From contig NZ_CP020918.1 in the NCBI RefSeq assembly GCF_003076455.1, forward strand, positions 4,438,001-4,502,000: DNA of 64,000 nt. Direction: 5' to 3'. Source of the DNA: Flavobacterium faecale (GTDB taxonomy: Bacteria > Bacteroidota > Bacteroidia > Flavobacteriales > Flavobacteriaceae). Below, in pieces: positions 36,265-46,374 of the stretch. Every line of letters starts with the position of its first letter. Within the stretch, counting starts at the first letter, position 1. The notes under the pieces are model-generated. The model was not told the DNA's origin. It ran no database searches and saw nothing but the letters and a program-made list of their open reading frames with translations. The position numbers were made by a program, and so were the translations under genes.

Positions 36265-36295
36265 AAAAAGAGGAGCAAAAACTGTTCCTCTTTTT
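36265..36295 (-). terminator. Terminator of the beta-glucan locus
   Basis: AAAAAGAGGAGC (36265-36276) pairs with 36284-36295 with one G-U pair. It lies just past the last GH16 stop and is followed by a T-run on the minus strand, closing the run of glycan genes. Confidence 0.8.
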
Positions 36296-36299
36296 AATA

Positions 36300-37052
36300 T
36301 TACTGATAAACTTTTATATAATCTATTTCAAACTTTTGCGGAAAAATAGAGTCATCTACTTCGGGACCACCAAAATCACCACCTATTGCTAGATTAATCA
36401 AGAAATAAAACGGCTGATTGTACGGCCATGTCGCTTCTGTTTTAGTTTTTGGCTCAAAGGTATACACCAATTTGTTATCTACAAAGAATGCAATTTTATC
36501 TTTGCTCCAGTCTATTGCATACAAGTGGAAACCTTGTTCGATTGTTTCAATCTTGGTTTTCTTTGTATTAATAGTATTGCCATGACTGTCTTGCGTATGC
36601 AGGGAAGTAAAAACGATATTAGGTTCCTTACCCACATATTCTAAAATATCAATTTCACCACATTTAGGCCATCCAACTTGCTTGATATTTGACCCCAACA
36701 TCCAAAAGGCAGGCCATACACCTTGTCCAACTGGTAACTTTGCTCTTGCTTCAAAATACCCGTACTGAAATTCCTTTTTTCCTTGAGTAGTTATTCGAGT
36801 AGAACTGTATTTATTACCCTCTTTGGTAGCTGTAATCACTAGGTTTCCCTCAACCAATTTATGGTTTTGATCAGAATACAGTTGGCGTTCATTGTTTCCC
36901 CAACCACAATTAGGGCAGCCATCACCTAGCTCAATATTCCAGTTTGAACTTAGTTCCTTACCTGAAAATTGTTCTTCCCATACCAGCTTTTTCCCTTTTG
37001 GTTGTGCAATGGCCAGCGTTGAAATCAAAAATAAGAGTGCATACTTCTTCAT
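36300..37052 (-). CDS. Secreted GH16 beta-glucanase (laminarinase type)
   Basis: The 250-aa product has a signal peptide (LLFLISTLAIAQ) and one GH16 domain. Catalytic residues lie in CGEIDILEYVG: Glu133, Asp135, Glu138, the beta-bulge ExDxxE form typical of endo-beta-1,3-glucanases. WPAFWMLG and YAIDWSKDKIAFFVD are further family signatures. Near-complete single-domain enzyme. It starts 4 bases after the GH3 stop, and probably degrades laminarin-like glucans in the periplasm or outside. Confidence 0.92.
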   Translation of the reverse strand: MKKYALLFLISTLAIAQPKGKKLVWEEQFSGKELSSNWNIELGDGCPNCGWGNNERQLYSDQNHKLVEGNLVITATKEGNKYSSTRITTQGKKEFQYGYFEARAKLPVGQGVWPAFWMLGSNIKQVGWPKCGEIDILEYVGKEPNIVFTSLHTQDSHGNTINTKKTKIETIEQGFHLYAIDWSKDKIAFFVDNKLVYTFEPKTKTEATWPYNQPFYFLINLAIGGDFGGPEVDDSIFPQKFEIDYIKVYQ

Positions 37053-37056
37053 CTTT

Positions 37057-39357
37057 CTAGTTTTTTTGGTATTGAAAATCAGCCTCTAATGTTTTTGCAG
37101 AACTTCCGCCAACAAACACTTTAAAATCTCCTGCTTCAGCTTCCCATTTAGAATTTGCTGTATAAAACTCAATTGTTTTTTTGTCAATAACAAAAGTTAC
37201 TTTTTTAGATTCGTTAGGCTGTAATTCGACCATTTCAAATCCTTTTAGCTCTTTTACAGGTCTTGTAATCGAAGCAAAAATATCATGGATGTAGAGTTGA
37301 ACAACTTCTTTTCCGGCATACTTCCCACTATTTTTCAGCGTAACTGAAACCTCAATTTTTCCGTCATTCGAAAATGAACTTTGATTTAATTCAAGATTCG
37401 AATAATCAAATTTAGTATAACTCAAACCATAACCAAATGGATAAAGAGGTGTATTTTTTTCGTCTTGATAATGCGACCAAAAAACGCTTTCTGGTTCATT
37501 CATCATTGGGCGACCCGTACTTTTGTAATTGTAATATAACGGTAACTGGCCTACGTTTCTAGGGAACGTCATAGGTAATTTTCCGCTTGGATTGTAATCT
37601 CCATAAAGTACTTGTGCAATAGCATTACCACTTTCAGTTCCTAACTGCCAACCTTCAACAATGGCTGGTACATGAGCATCGGCCCAAGGAATAGCCAACG
37701 GACGACCATTATTAAGAACTAAAACTACATTTGGATTTACTTTGTACACCTCTTCAAGAAGTTCTTGTTGAACACCAGGCAAGCCCAAATCAGTTCTACT
37801 TCTACCCTCTCCAGATTGTAAACCATGTTCCCCTAATGACAACACTACCACGTCGGCATTTTTTGCTGCTGCGATTGCTTCTGCAAAACCGCTTTTGTCA
37901 GTCATGTTGATTTTGGTTTCCCATACAAACTCTGTTCTTCCAACAGCTACGTCAGCACCTTTTACATAGGTTAATGCATTGCCTGTATATTTTTTCATTC
38001 CCTCAAGAAGAGAAACTGCTGTATTATCATCAGCACCAATTCTCCAACTTCCAAGCGGACTCGTTTTATCATTGGCTAATGCACCAATAAGAACAATTTT
38101 TTGCCCTGATTTTTTCAGTGGTAAAAGCTCTTTTTCGTTCTTTAATAAAACGATTGATTTTTTTGCCATGTCCAAAACTGCTTCATGAAAAGCCGGTTTC
38201 CCTACTGTTTCTTTCTCATAGTTCTCATCACAATACAAATAAGGATTATCGAATAAGCCCAATTCAAATTTCACTTTTAAGATTCTGCGAGCAGCATCAT
38301 CAATTAAAGCTTCTTTTACTTTGCCTTCTTTGACCAAAGTTGCTAAGTGCTCAACATAAGCACTAGACTCCATATCCATATCTGATCCTGCATTGATTGC
38401 AATCTCTGCGGCTTGCTTACTATCTTTAGCATGACCGTGAGCAATCATTTCGTTGATTGATCCCCAATCTGATACTATAAAACCATCAAATTTCCAGTCA
38501 CCCTTTAAAATCGTTCTCTGCAAATATTTATTACCCGTGGCTGGAACCCCGTTTAATTCATTAAAAGAGTTCATAAAGGTGCGTACACCTGCATCCAAAG
38601 CCGCCTTAAACGGAGGAAAGATAATGTTTTGCAATGTAGATTCGCCTACATCAACAGTGTTGTAATCGCGACCTGATTCTGCAAAAGCATAACCAGCAAA
38701 ATGTTTGGCACAAGCCAATATTGTATTTCTCTTGGTCAAGTCATCACCTTGAAAACCCGTTACACGTGCGACCGCAATTTGACTTCCCAAAAATGGATCT
38801 TCTCCAGCGCCTTCCATCACACGACCCCAACGGGCATCACGTGCGATATCTACCATAGGTGCAAATGTCCAGTTCAAACCAACAGATGCCGCTTCTTCTG
38901 CAGCAACAGCAGCCGACTTTTTGATTTCGGCCATATCCCAGCTTGCCGCTTCAGCAAGTGGAATTGGACTGATCGTTTTGTAACCGTGGATGACATCAAA
39001 ACCAAAAATAAGCGGAATACCTAAACGGGTTTCTTCTACAGCAATTTTTTGAAGTGCTCTTACATCTTTAACACCTTTGACATTTAGCATAGAACCGACC
39101 AAACCATTTTTTAAATCGGCATATTTTTTTGCTGCCTGACCATCCTTTGGTGTTGGACCTGTGATTTCCCAAAAGCCGTTGTATTGGTTCAGTTGTCCAA
39201 TTTTTTCGTCTAAAGTCATCAATTTCAAAACTGAATCTACTCTAGTGTCTAAATTATTTTTAGTTACAAAAGCTGCTTTTGGCTGTGTAATTTTATGACT
39301 ACAACTAAGCACCGCAACGGCAGACAGGACAAATGATACTGTTTGTAATTTTCTCAT
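37057..39357 (-). CDS. bglX: GH3 beta-glucosidase (BglX-like) lipoprotein
   Basis: The 766-aa product has a lipobox (AVAVLSC, Cys near 19), a GH3 N-terminal barrel (LDEKIGQLNQ, GAGEDPFLGSQIAVARVTGFQ, CAKHFAGYA), the nucleophile Asp near residue 295 in GFIVSDWGS, a GH3 C-terminal domain (SIVLLKNEKELLPL) and a fibronectin-III-like end (YPFGYGLSYTKFDYS). It releases glucose from oligoglucosides made by the GH16 enzymes. Placement between two GH16 genes supports a beta-1,3-glucan pathway. Confidence 0.93.
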   Translation of the reverse strand: MRKLQTVSFVLSAVAVLSCSHKITQPKAAFVTKNNLDTRVDSVLKLMTLDEKIGQLNQYNGFWEITGPTPKDGQAAKKYADLKNGLVGSMLNVKGVKDVRALQKIAVEETRLGIPLIFGFDVIHGYKTISPIPLAEAASWDMAEIKKSAAVAAEEAASVGLNWTFAPMVDIARDARWGRVMEGAGEDPFLGSQIAVARVTGFQGDDLTKRNTILACAKHFAGYAFAESGRDYNTVDVGESTLQNIIFPPFKAALDAGVRTFMNSFNELNGVPATGNKYLQRTILKGDWKFDGFIVSDWGSINEMIAHGHAKDSKQAAEIAINAGSDMDMESSAYVEHLATLVKEGKVKEALIDDAARRILKVKFELGLFDNPYLYCDENYEKETVGKPAFHEAVLDMAKKSIVLLKNEKELLPLKKSGQKIVLIGALANDKTSPLGSWRIGADDNTAVSLLEGMKKYTGNALTYVKGADVAVGRTEFVWETKINMTDKSGFAEAIAAAKNADVVVLSLGEHGLQSGEGRSRTDLGLPGVQQELLEEVYKVNPNVVLVLNNGRPLAIPWADAHVPAIVEGWQLGTESGNAIAQVLYGDYNPSGKLPMTFPRNVGQLPLYYNYKSTGRPMMNEPESVFWSHYQDEKNTPLYPFGYGLSYTKFDYSNLELNQSSFSNDGKIEVSVTLKNSGKYAGKEVVQLYIHDIFASITRPVKELKGFEMVELQPNESKKVTFVIDKKTIEFYTANSKWEAEAGDFKVFVGGSSAKTLEADFQYQKN

Positions 39358-39424
39358 TATCTATCGTATTTATAATCAAAAGGTCGAAAATGATTTCGAC
39401 CTTTTAACTGCATTTTTATATAAA

Positions 39425-41071
39425 TTATTGGTACACTCTTACATAGTCAATCTCCATAGCAGATTGAGCAAATGTTGGATCAACAGATCCTCCAAAAGTT
39501 CCTCCCATGGCTACGTTCAATATCATGAAAAAGTCTTTATTGAAAGGTAAGCTACTTGTATTTGCTACGGTGTGAAATAATACATCATCAACATAAATTT
39601 TTACCGATGCTGCACTCCACACTGTTTTGTAAACATGAAACTCAGTAGAGGCATTTGTGATCGTAGTTTTGCCTGTATTACCATTCCCACCAGAGTTCCC
39701 TGGATAATGAAGCGTTCCATGAATCACATTTGGTTCGTTTCCAATTGCTTCCATTATGTCGATTTCACCACATCCTGGCCATGTATTTGTTGCGTAATCA
39801 GAACCTAACATCCAGATTGCAGGCCAAGTACCACCACCTACAGGTAGTTTTGCTCTTACCTCTACTTTACCGTAAGTAAATTTGAATTTCCCTTCAGACT
39901 TCAAACGAGCAGAAGTATAACTAGAACCCGATTTTTTAGCTGTTATTTTTAAAGTTCCTGCTGATACGGCAACATTTTCTGTATTGTTAGTATAGGTTTG
40001 CAATTCACTATTTCCCCATCCACCTGCACCTAGGTCATAAGTCCATTTTGTTGCATCAGGAGTTCCATCTGTGTTAAACTCATCAGACCAAACTAATTTT
40101 GTGTAATCTACAGTGGCTACAGCTTGCGTAGGCTTTGTACTCACAAAAGTATGATACCAAGCTAAGGCAGGATTGTTACCCATAATAGCTCTAACTACCA
40201 TTCTATTTTCAGTAATAGATAAAATCTCGTATGTACTTTGTCCAACATAATACCCCATAAATCCACCATCAGAGAATGTCATTAAAGTACCTCTTGTCTG
40301 AGTTGCAGCATTAGCATTTTTGGTGATAACCGAAGCCGATGGGCTCAAAGAAACCGCTTTTGTTCCAGTTGCCGAATAAGTCAAACAAGAATCATCTGTT
40401 CCAGATCCACCAGCAACACTTAAATAAGATGAATTAAAGAAAGTAGTACCACCATTATCCAAATTAAATTTCAATAGTCCGCCAACTTCAGAAAAAGTCA
40501 ATACATTGTTATACAAACAACTGCTACTTGCTGCTCCCGCTTTTTCCCAAGCTGCTGCTTGGTAATATGCTCCATAGTAATTTTGTGTAGCATCTGAATT
40601 GTTAGGTCCTACTCCTAAATGTCCAACCTCTGAAGCAGAAAAGTACCATTTTTTTGATGTACCTCCAGTTAAAAAGGCAACAGCTTCGGCATCACTAAAG
40701 GTGCTTAAAACTTTTACATCAACAGTTGTGTTACTAGTTAAACCTGCTTTTCCTGAGGCTAAAACTGTTACAGTATAGGTATTTACACCCGTAGTTGTAA
40801 AACGTTTTTCGAAAACACCACTAGGAGAAGATTCTGAAGTACCATCTGTAAACACAAACTTATACGAAATTGCATTATCTGCTTTTACTGTAAATTTTAC
40901 CAGACCACTACCATCACCATCGGGCATAGCAGCTGTCTTACCGACTAGTTCATAGGTTACCACTATATTTGTTGGTGCTATTAAAGATCCAAAAGAATAA
41001 TCATCTTTGGCGCAATTTACCATCAATAACAAGGTAAAGAGAGCCATTATTTTTATTAGTATATTTTTCAT
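39425..41071 (-). CDS. Multi-domain GH16 lipoprotein (surface laminarinase)
   Basis: The 548-aa product has a lipobox (LLLMVNC, Cys near 20) followed by AKDD, an acidic run like the lipoprotein export signal for surface display. A PKD-like domain (about 30-125) and a middle domain (about 130-310, unrecognised) precede a C-terminal GH16 domain (VWSDEFN to IDYVRVYQ) with catalytic CGEIDIMEAIG. It probably cuts long beta-1,3-glucan at the cell surface before SusC import. It is encoded next to the PKD lipoprotein at 41084. Confidence 0.92.
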   Translation of the reverse strand: MKNILIKIMALFTLLLMVNCAKDDYSFGSLIAPTNIVVTYELVGKTAAMPDGDGSGLVKFTVKADNAISYKFVFTDGTSESSPSGVFEKRFTTTGVNTYTVTVLASGKAGLTSNTTVDVKVLSTFSDAEAVAFLTGGTSKKWYFSASEVGHLGVGPNNSDATQNYYGAYYQAAAWEKAGAASSSCLYNNVLTFSEVGGLLKFNLDNGGTTFFNSSYLSVAGGSGTDDSCLTYSATGTKAVSLSPSASVITKNANAATQTRGTLMTFSDGGFMGYYVGQSTYEILSITENRMVVRAIMGNNPALAWYHTFVSTKPTQAVATVDYTKLVWSDEFNTDGTPDATKWTYDLGAGGWGNSELQTYTNNTENVAVSAGTLKITAKKSGSSYTSARLKSEGKFKFTYGKVEVRAKLPVGGGTWPAIWMLGSDYATNTWPGCGEIDIMEAIGNEPNVIHGTLHYPGNSGGNGNTGKTTITNASTEFHVYKTVWSAASVKIYVDDVLFHTVANTSSLPFNKDFFMILNVAMGGTFGGSVDPTFAQSAMEIDYVRVYQ

Positions 41072-41083
41072 CTTGTGTTTTTT

Positions 41084-42709
41084 TTAGTTGGATTGTTTAA
41101 TATCATCAAAATAATATGTTGATCCTGAACCCGCAACATTAAAATCTGGGAACAATATTACTCTATCATATGCATTTGTAGTTTTGAACGAAGTTGCAGA
41201 CGTAAGATCGAAAGTAAGTACTTGCCAAGAATTTGCAACTGTAGTAGTAGCTTGTACCTCTACAAAGACTGTTGGATTACCATTACCATCTTTTGTAGAT
41301 GTAGATACTTCTGTTTTGAATAAAATAATAGCACCCACTTTTGGTGACCATACATTGACTTTTATGCTTGTTCCTTTTGTAAAATCCATTTTGGCATCCA
41401 AATCTAAACTTGCTCCTGCCCATACTTGCGCGCCAGCAGATTTTTCTATTTTAACCACTTTGTCTGATACATTATTTCCTGTTTTATCAGGATTGGTCAC
41501 TATAGAAACTGGAATAGCACCAAAGCTTGCAGATCCAAAACAAGTCCAAGGATACGTTAGAGTAGACGATTCAAAATCTAAAGGCATACCTATAGTAGAT
41601 GTTGCTGTTTTGTAGAAATAAATATTATCTACAAAGACACTTCCTCCAGCCCATGGCGTTCCTACTAATTTTAATTGTATAATGTCTTTTACAGTAAATC
41701 CAGTTTGACTTGTGAAGGCAGAAATAGGAATATCAATAGACGTCCATTGGTTTGCAACTAAGTCTTTTACAACTGGTCTCTCTCCTGTTTTACTAATTAA
41801 AGACGTCTCAATTTTTTGCAACTTAGCGGTCCATACATCCATGTGGATAAATTCCATTCCAGAAACATCAATTGAAGTATTGTCTGCTAGCGCAATCCCT
41901 TGGTAACTCAAGTTGATATAATTTAGCATTTTATCACCGTTTAAGTCAAACTCTGCCCAACTACTTCCTTGACCAGCTTGTCCCCAATCTGGAAAACAAT
42001 TTGTACCTGCAACATTTGTATATTTCGATCCATAGATAGAAATCACATCTGAAGCTTGTCTGTTTGGAGGAGTTGCTGCTGATGTAAATGGTTTACTTAC
42101 TGTTGTAACAGTAAACACTTTTGACAACTCAGTTGTTTTAATCGCTGCACTTTTTGAAACTACTCTAATGGTGTACACGCCTGCCTCTTGGTAGGTGTAT
42201 GAAACCGATTCGCCATTATTTGCACTAATTGGATTTGGTTTTCCTGCTTCGCCAAAGTAAACATCATAAAACAAGGCAAAATCTGCTGTTGCTTTTACAT
42301 TCACTTGTTTTGAAGTAGCCAAATCATTGTCAATAGTAACCACCAAGTTTTCTGGTGCTTTGAAAGAAACTGTTACTTTTTGAATTACAGATGTACTTTT
42401 TCCATTCACAGTTTTACCAGTAATTGTCGCATCATAAACACCTTCTTTGTAAATGTGATCTACTGTTCCACCTGGGCTTACAATTGCCGCTGTAGTTGTT
42501 CCATCACCAAAAAGAATTTCATATTGCGTAACCCCTTCACCGCGAGGCAAAAAGGTAACTTTACCTGTATTATCCTGAGTAACCGTAGTTAGGGCAGAAA
42601 TATTTGTTGGTGCCGAAAGAGCATCCAAATCAATAAGATCATTCTCGGTAGCACAGCTAAAAACTACTGCAGCTACAATAAGACTTGCTATATATTTTAA
42701 ATTTTTCAT
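41084..42709 (-). CDS. PKD-domain surface glycan-binding lipoprotein (SGBP-like)
   Basis: The 541-aa product has a lipobox (AVVFSC) and tandem PKD-like beta domains (YEILFGDGTTTAAIVSPGGT, GVYDATITGKTVNG). Two carbohydrate-binding-like regions with WAEFDLNGDKML and VFVDNIYFYK patterns follow. There are no catalytic residues. Position after SusD and before GH16 is typical for an SGBP that captures glucan. It lies 12 bases after the GH16 start, 16 bases before SusD's stop, all one transcript. Confidence 0.82.
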   Translation of the reverse strand: MKNLKYIASLIVAAVVFSCATENDLIDLDALSAPTNISALTTVTQDNTGKVTFLPRGEGVTQYEILFGDGTTTAAIVSPGGTVDHIYKEGVYDATITGKTVNGKSTSVIQKVTVSFKAPENLVVTIDNDLATSKQVNVKATADFALFYDVYFGEAGKPNPISANNGESVSYTYQEAGVYTIRVVSKSAAIKTTELSKVFTVTTVSKPFTSAATPPNRQASDVISIYGSKYTNVAGTNCFPDWGQAGQGSSWAEFDLNGDKMLNYINLSYQGIALADNTSIDVSGMEFIHMDVWTAKLQKIETSLISKTGERPVVKDLVANQWTSIDIPISAFTSQTGFTVKDIIQLKLVGTPWAGGSVFVDNIYFYKTATSTIGMPLDFESSTLTYPWTCFGSASFGAIPVSIVTNPDKTGNNVSDKVVKIEKSAGAQVWAGASLDLDAKMDFTKGTSIKVNVWSPKVGAIILFKTEVSTSTKDGNGNPTVFVEVQATTTVANSWQVLTFDLTSATSFKTTNAYDRVILFPDFNVAGSGSTYYFDDIKQSN

Positions 42710-42724
42710 AATAGTTTTTTTTTA

Positions 42725-44203
42725 TTAGTATCCAGGATTTTGTGCCCAGTTTCCAGCAGCAAACTGAATTTCTTCAATAGGAATAGGGAACAATTCATTT
42801 TTACCCGTTGTAAAACCAGTAATTTCTTTAGCTGCATTACCTGTACGAACTAAATCAAAGAAACGGTGTCCTTCACCCACTAGTTCTACTCTTCTTTCTG
42901 CATAAATAAAATCAGTTAAAGCTGCACCAGATGCAGTTATATCATGATTGTTATCACCAAAAGCTCTTCTTCTAACTTGGTTCAAATATCCTCTAGCAGT
43001 TGCATCACTAATACTACCTCTGTTATACGCTTCGGCAGCCATTAATAATACGTCAGCATAACGAATCGCTCTGTAATTTGCAGGGTTGGTTAAGTTTAAA
43101 TCTCCCGCAGCAGTAGTGCTTCTTTTTCTTGGAATATACTTTCTGTTAAAGTAACCTGTATCCTCATATCCTTTTCCGTAGGTCGCTCCTGTTGCCAATG
43201 ACCATGCTGGCATATCTAGAATTGCAACAGATTTACGATTATCACCCACTTCAAAAGCATTAACTACTTTGGCAGTAGGAATATTAAAACTAAATCCTGA
43301 AGTAAATACCGAACCGACATAGCTTCTAGGTCCGTTAAAACCAACTGCTACGTTACCTTCACTACATTGTAAACATGTAAATCCAGCACCCTCGACATCT
43401 GTATATTGAACTTCAAAAATCGATTCCTTACCATTTTCACCAGCTTCTTCAAACAGCGTATTATAATCTGTAACTAAAGAATAGGTTTGCAAACCAATAC
43501 AACTATCAAATGCATCAGCAGCTTCCTTAAATTTATTTTGATATAAATAAACTTTTCCAAGCAATGCATAAGCGGCACCTTTGGTCGCTCTTCCTTGTTG
43601 AGCTGGACTAACACTTAGATTTGCAGCAGCAAAAATTAAATCTTTTTCAACGGTAGCACAAACTTCTGCAGCAGTAGAACGAGCAATAATTTTTTCGTCT
43701 CCGATTGTAAAACGAGCATCACCTTTAATTGGAATACCACCAAACCATTTTACCAATTCAAATTGATAATATGCTCTCAAAAAACGAGCTTCTGCAATTA
43801 TTTGTGTTTTACCATCAAAATCAATTTTATTTTGAAATTCCAAAATGTAGTTAGCTCTACTTATCCCAGCAAACATCCAATTCCAGATATCTCTTAAATT
43901 GCTATTTGTTGGAGTATGAATCATGTCATCAATTTGTTGAAAACCGATAACATCCGTTTGACTTTCTCCACCACACAAGGTATTATCAGAAGCAATTTCT
44001 CCCAACATTACATTGACATAAGTAGATTGTAACAAATCATAAGCAGCTACAAGAGCGTTATCAAAATCTGTTTTTGAATTGAAATAATTTTCTGAATCAA
44101 TGGAATAAACTGGCGTACGATCTACGAATTCATCACTACAAGAAACGGTAAGTAATGAAAAGAGAGCAATTGCTGTTAAACCTTTATATATATGTTTTTT
44201 CAT
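42725..44203 (-). CDS. SusD family lipoprotein of the beta-glucan locus
   Basis: The 492-aa product has a lipobox (LLTVSC, Cys at 22) followed by SDEF, an export-signal-like acidic stretch. SusD landmarks are IIAEARFLRAYYQFELVKWF, RYADVLLMAAEAYNRG, YAERRVELVGEGHRFFDLVR and FPIPIEEI near the end. It binds the glucan at the surface and caps SusC. It lies 11 bases downstream of the SusC gene's 3' part. Because SusC is broken, import by this pair is probably lost. Confidence 0.93.
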   Translation of the reverse strand: MKKHIYKGLTAIALFSLLTVSCSDEFVDRTPVYSIDSENYFNSKTDFDNALVAAYDLLQSTYVNVMLGEIASDNTLCGGESQTDVIGFQQIDDMIHTPTNSNLRDIWNWMFAGISRANYILEFQNKIDFDGKTQIIAEARFLRAYYQFELVKWFGGIPIKGDARFTIGDEKIIARSTAAEVCATVEKDLIFAAANLSVSPAQQGRATKGAAYALLGKVYLYQNKFKEAADAFDSCIGLQTYSLVTDYNTLFEEAGENGKESIFEVQYTDVEGAGFTCLQCSEGNVAVGFNGPRSYVGSVFTSGFSFNIPTAKVVNAFEVGDNRKSVAILDMPAWSLATGATYGKGYEDTGYFNRKYIPRKRSTTAAGDLNLTNPANYRAIRYADVLLMAAEAYNRGSISDATARGYLNQVRRRAFGDNNHDITASGAALTDFIYAERRVELVGEGHRFFDLVRTGNAAKEITGFTTGKNELFPIPIEEIQFAAGNWAQNPGY

Positions 44204-44214
44204 TTTTGTTTGAA

Positions 44215-45300
44215 TTAGAAGTTAATATTTAGACCAACCATATACGTTCTTGGAACAGGGTAAAAACCATAATCGATTCCACCACCAATTGGACTACCAT
44301 TTGAAGCACCTGGATCAAAACCTTTATATTTTGTAAACGTATACAAGTTGTTTACACCTGCATACAAACGTAGTTTTGAAATTTTTGCTTTTTGAGAAAT
44401 TTCAGGATTTAAGGTATATCCTAATTGTATGTTTTGAATACGGATATAAGAAGCATCTTCGACAAAATAATCAGAGAAAACATTGTTTGTAGTTGCTCCT
44501 GTAGTCACTCTAGGAACACTATTACTAGTTCCTTCTCCAGTCCAACGGTCTAGCACGTAAGTCAAACGATTAGCATTTGTTACATTTCTTTCATAATTTC
44601 TAACCATCTTATTCCCCACTGATGCAAAGGTATACATGGCGAAATCTAGGTTTTTGTAATTCAATTGCATATTAAAACCCATTGTAGCTTTAGGAATAGG
44701 GTTTCCTAAATTTGTTTTGTCCTTAACATCAATAACACCATCTCCATTAACATCCACAAAACGAATATCACCAGGTGATGCATTTGCTCCTAATGCCAAT
44801 TGTGATGGCGCTGCAGCAACTTCTGCTTGATTTTGAAAAATTCCATTGGTCTTGTAACCGTAGAAATAACCCATTGGCAAACCTACTTGCATTCTTGATG
44901 GCATTGCCTGACCTACACCAAAGGCTCCTCCTTCAATATATCCTGTACCATTATTAACTTCTGTTACAGTATTTTTAATAAAAGTCACATTATAACCTAA
45001 ACTCATATTAAAATTCTCTGAGAATTTATTTTTGTAGTTTGTTGCAAATTCTAAACCTGTATTTCTCACTGTCCCTGCATTTACAGTTGGTGAAGAAGAC
45101 CCTGGTGCGTATACTCCTGTAATACCCGAAACCGGTATATTTTGAATTAATAAATCTTTACGAACATCTCTAAAGTAATCTACAACAATGTTCAGTTTAT
45201 TATTGAATAGGTTTACATCCAATCCTACATCTAATTTTTGCGATTGCTCCCATTTTAAATTAGGATTAGCCAGTTGACCAATAGCAGTACCATTTACCAA
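44215..45300 (-). pseudogene. 3' part of IS-interrupted susC (C-terminal barrel)
   Basis: This frame encodes the last 361 residues of a SusC transporter (GTAIGQLANPNLKWEQSQKL to YMVGLNINF). The apparent start is a TTG that was a leucine codon inside the original gene (S-L-V-N-G). The insertion at 45311-46372 separates it from the 5' part at 46371-48329. Deleting the insertion and one 8-bp repeat rejoins both parts in frame as a protein of about 1014 aa. Confidence 0.9.
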
Positions 45301-45310
45301 AGAACCATTA

Positions 45311-46372
45311 AATAAGTAATAAGAATAAAATAATGTCGTATTTTGTTGTTAATATATGAAAAATTTACTATATTTATCTCATTATGAGATATGTAACACT
45401 AAAAGAAGAAGAGGTTTTGGTACTAGAGCACCTTTACCAAAATAGCCCTAATAATACTGTTAGGAAACGTAGTCAATGCCTTGTTTTATCACATCAAAGA
45501 CACAAGATTAAAGACTTGGCTTCTATTTTTAAAGTCAGTCGCAGAACGATTGAACGTTGGTTTGATAGTTGGGCTAGTATTGGGGTTGATTCTCTTGCTA
45601 TATCAGAAGGAAGAGGAGCAAAAACTCTTTTAAAAGACTATACGGAAGAAGTTTCCAAGCAATTAGAACTTCACAATAGAAATTTAAAAAATGTATTAAT
45701 TTACTTTGAGGAGCAACACAATATTGTCATCTGCAAAAAGACTTTGCAGAATTTTTTAAAAGTTACTGGGCTATAAGTGGAAAAGAGCTAGACTCTCTTT
45801 GAAAGGCAAACGCAACGAAGAACAATTTAGATTTAAACAAGAGCAGATAGAAACATTAAAGAGTTTGGAAGATAGCGGTTATATTGATTTATATTTTGGA
45901 GACCAAAGTCATTTTGGACTCTCTCCTAATGTGCCTTATGCTTGGCAAACAAAGGATAATCCAATTTTGTTACCCGCTGCTAAAGGTAAATATCAGAATG
46001 TAGTTGGATTAATGACCCGTAAAAATAAACTCTATTTCGAAACACTTGAAACAACCTTTAATTCAGATAGAATCATCAGTTTTATGAATCGATTTGTGGA
46101 ACAAACCATTAAAAAAACCATTGTAATTCTTGACAATTCTCCCATACACAAATCAAAGAAGTTTATGGCTAAAATAGAACAATGGAAAGAAAAAGATGTT
46201 TTAATTTACTTTTTGCCACCTTATTCTCCAGAGTTAAACCTGATTGAAATTCTATGGCGGAGAATAAAATATCAATGGTTAGATTTTGATGCTTATAAAT
46301 CATTCGAAAACCTCAAAGAAAAATTAAATTTTGTCCTGACTAATTTTGGAATAAAATACGACATTAAATTTT
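45311..46372 (+). mobile_element. IS630-family insertion in susC
   Basis: This 1062-bp unit has transposase frames on the plus strand, opposite to susC. Inverted repeats TAATGTCGTATTTTGTT (45331-45347) and its near-perfect inverse (46350-46366, 16 of 17) are preceded and followed by TA. They lie 20 and 6 bases inside the AACCATTA copies, so the exact ends are ambiguous: either the unit ends at the direct repeats, or a TA-flanked IS sits inside a small earlier insertion. Confidence 0.85.
45384..45776 (+). CDS. IS630 transposase, N-terminal HTH part
   Basis: The 130-aa frame has two helix-turn-helix segments (CLVLSHQRHKIKDLASIF followed by KVSRRTIERWFDSW) as in IS630/winged-HTH transposases. 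It runs into a stop after KVTGL. The +1 frame across the stop reads LLGYKWKRARLSLKGKR, the expected join to the catalytic half. So one extra base near 45758-45764, or programmed +1 shifting, separates the parts. The transposase is probably inactive unless frameshifting occurs. Confidence 0.8.
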   Translation: MRYVTLKEEEVLVLEHLYQNSPNNTVRKRSQCLVLSHQRHKIKDLASIFKVSRRTIERWFDSWASIGVDSLAISEGRGAKTLLKDYTEEVSKQLELHNRNLKNVLIYFEEQHNIVICKKTLQNFLKVTGL

Positions 46373-46374
46373 AA
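45799..46374 (+). CDS. IS630 transposase, DDE catalytic part
   Basis: The 191-aa frame holds the DDE triad in IS630 order: Asp in YFGDQSHFG, Asp in VILDNSPIHKS and Glu in PPYSPELNLIEILWRRIKY. The start shown is a TTG that is really internal; the natural frame continues upstream to KWKRARLSL. It reads through to the element's right end. It would be functional only if joined to the HTH part by a frameshift. Confidence 0.82.
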   Translation: MKGKRNEEQFRFKQEQIETLKSLEDSGYIDLYFGDQSHFGLSPNVPYAWQTKDNPILLPAAKGKYQNVVGLMTRKNKLYFETLETTFNSDRIISFMNRFVEQTIKKTIVILDNSPIHKSKKFMAKIEQWKEKDVLIYFLPPYSPELNLIEILWRRIKYQWLDFDAYKSFENLKEKLNFVLTNFGIKYDIKF

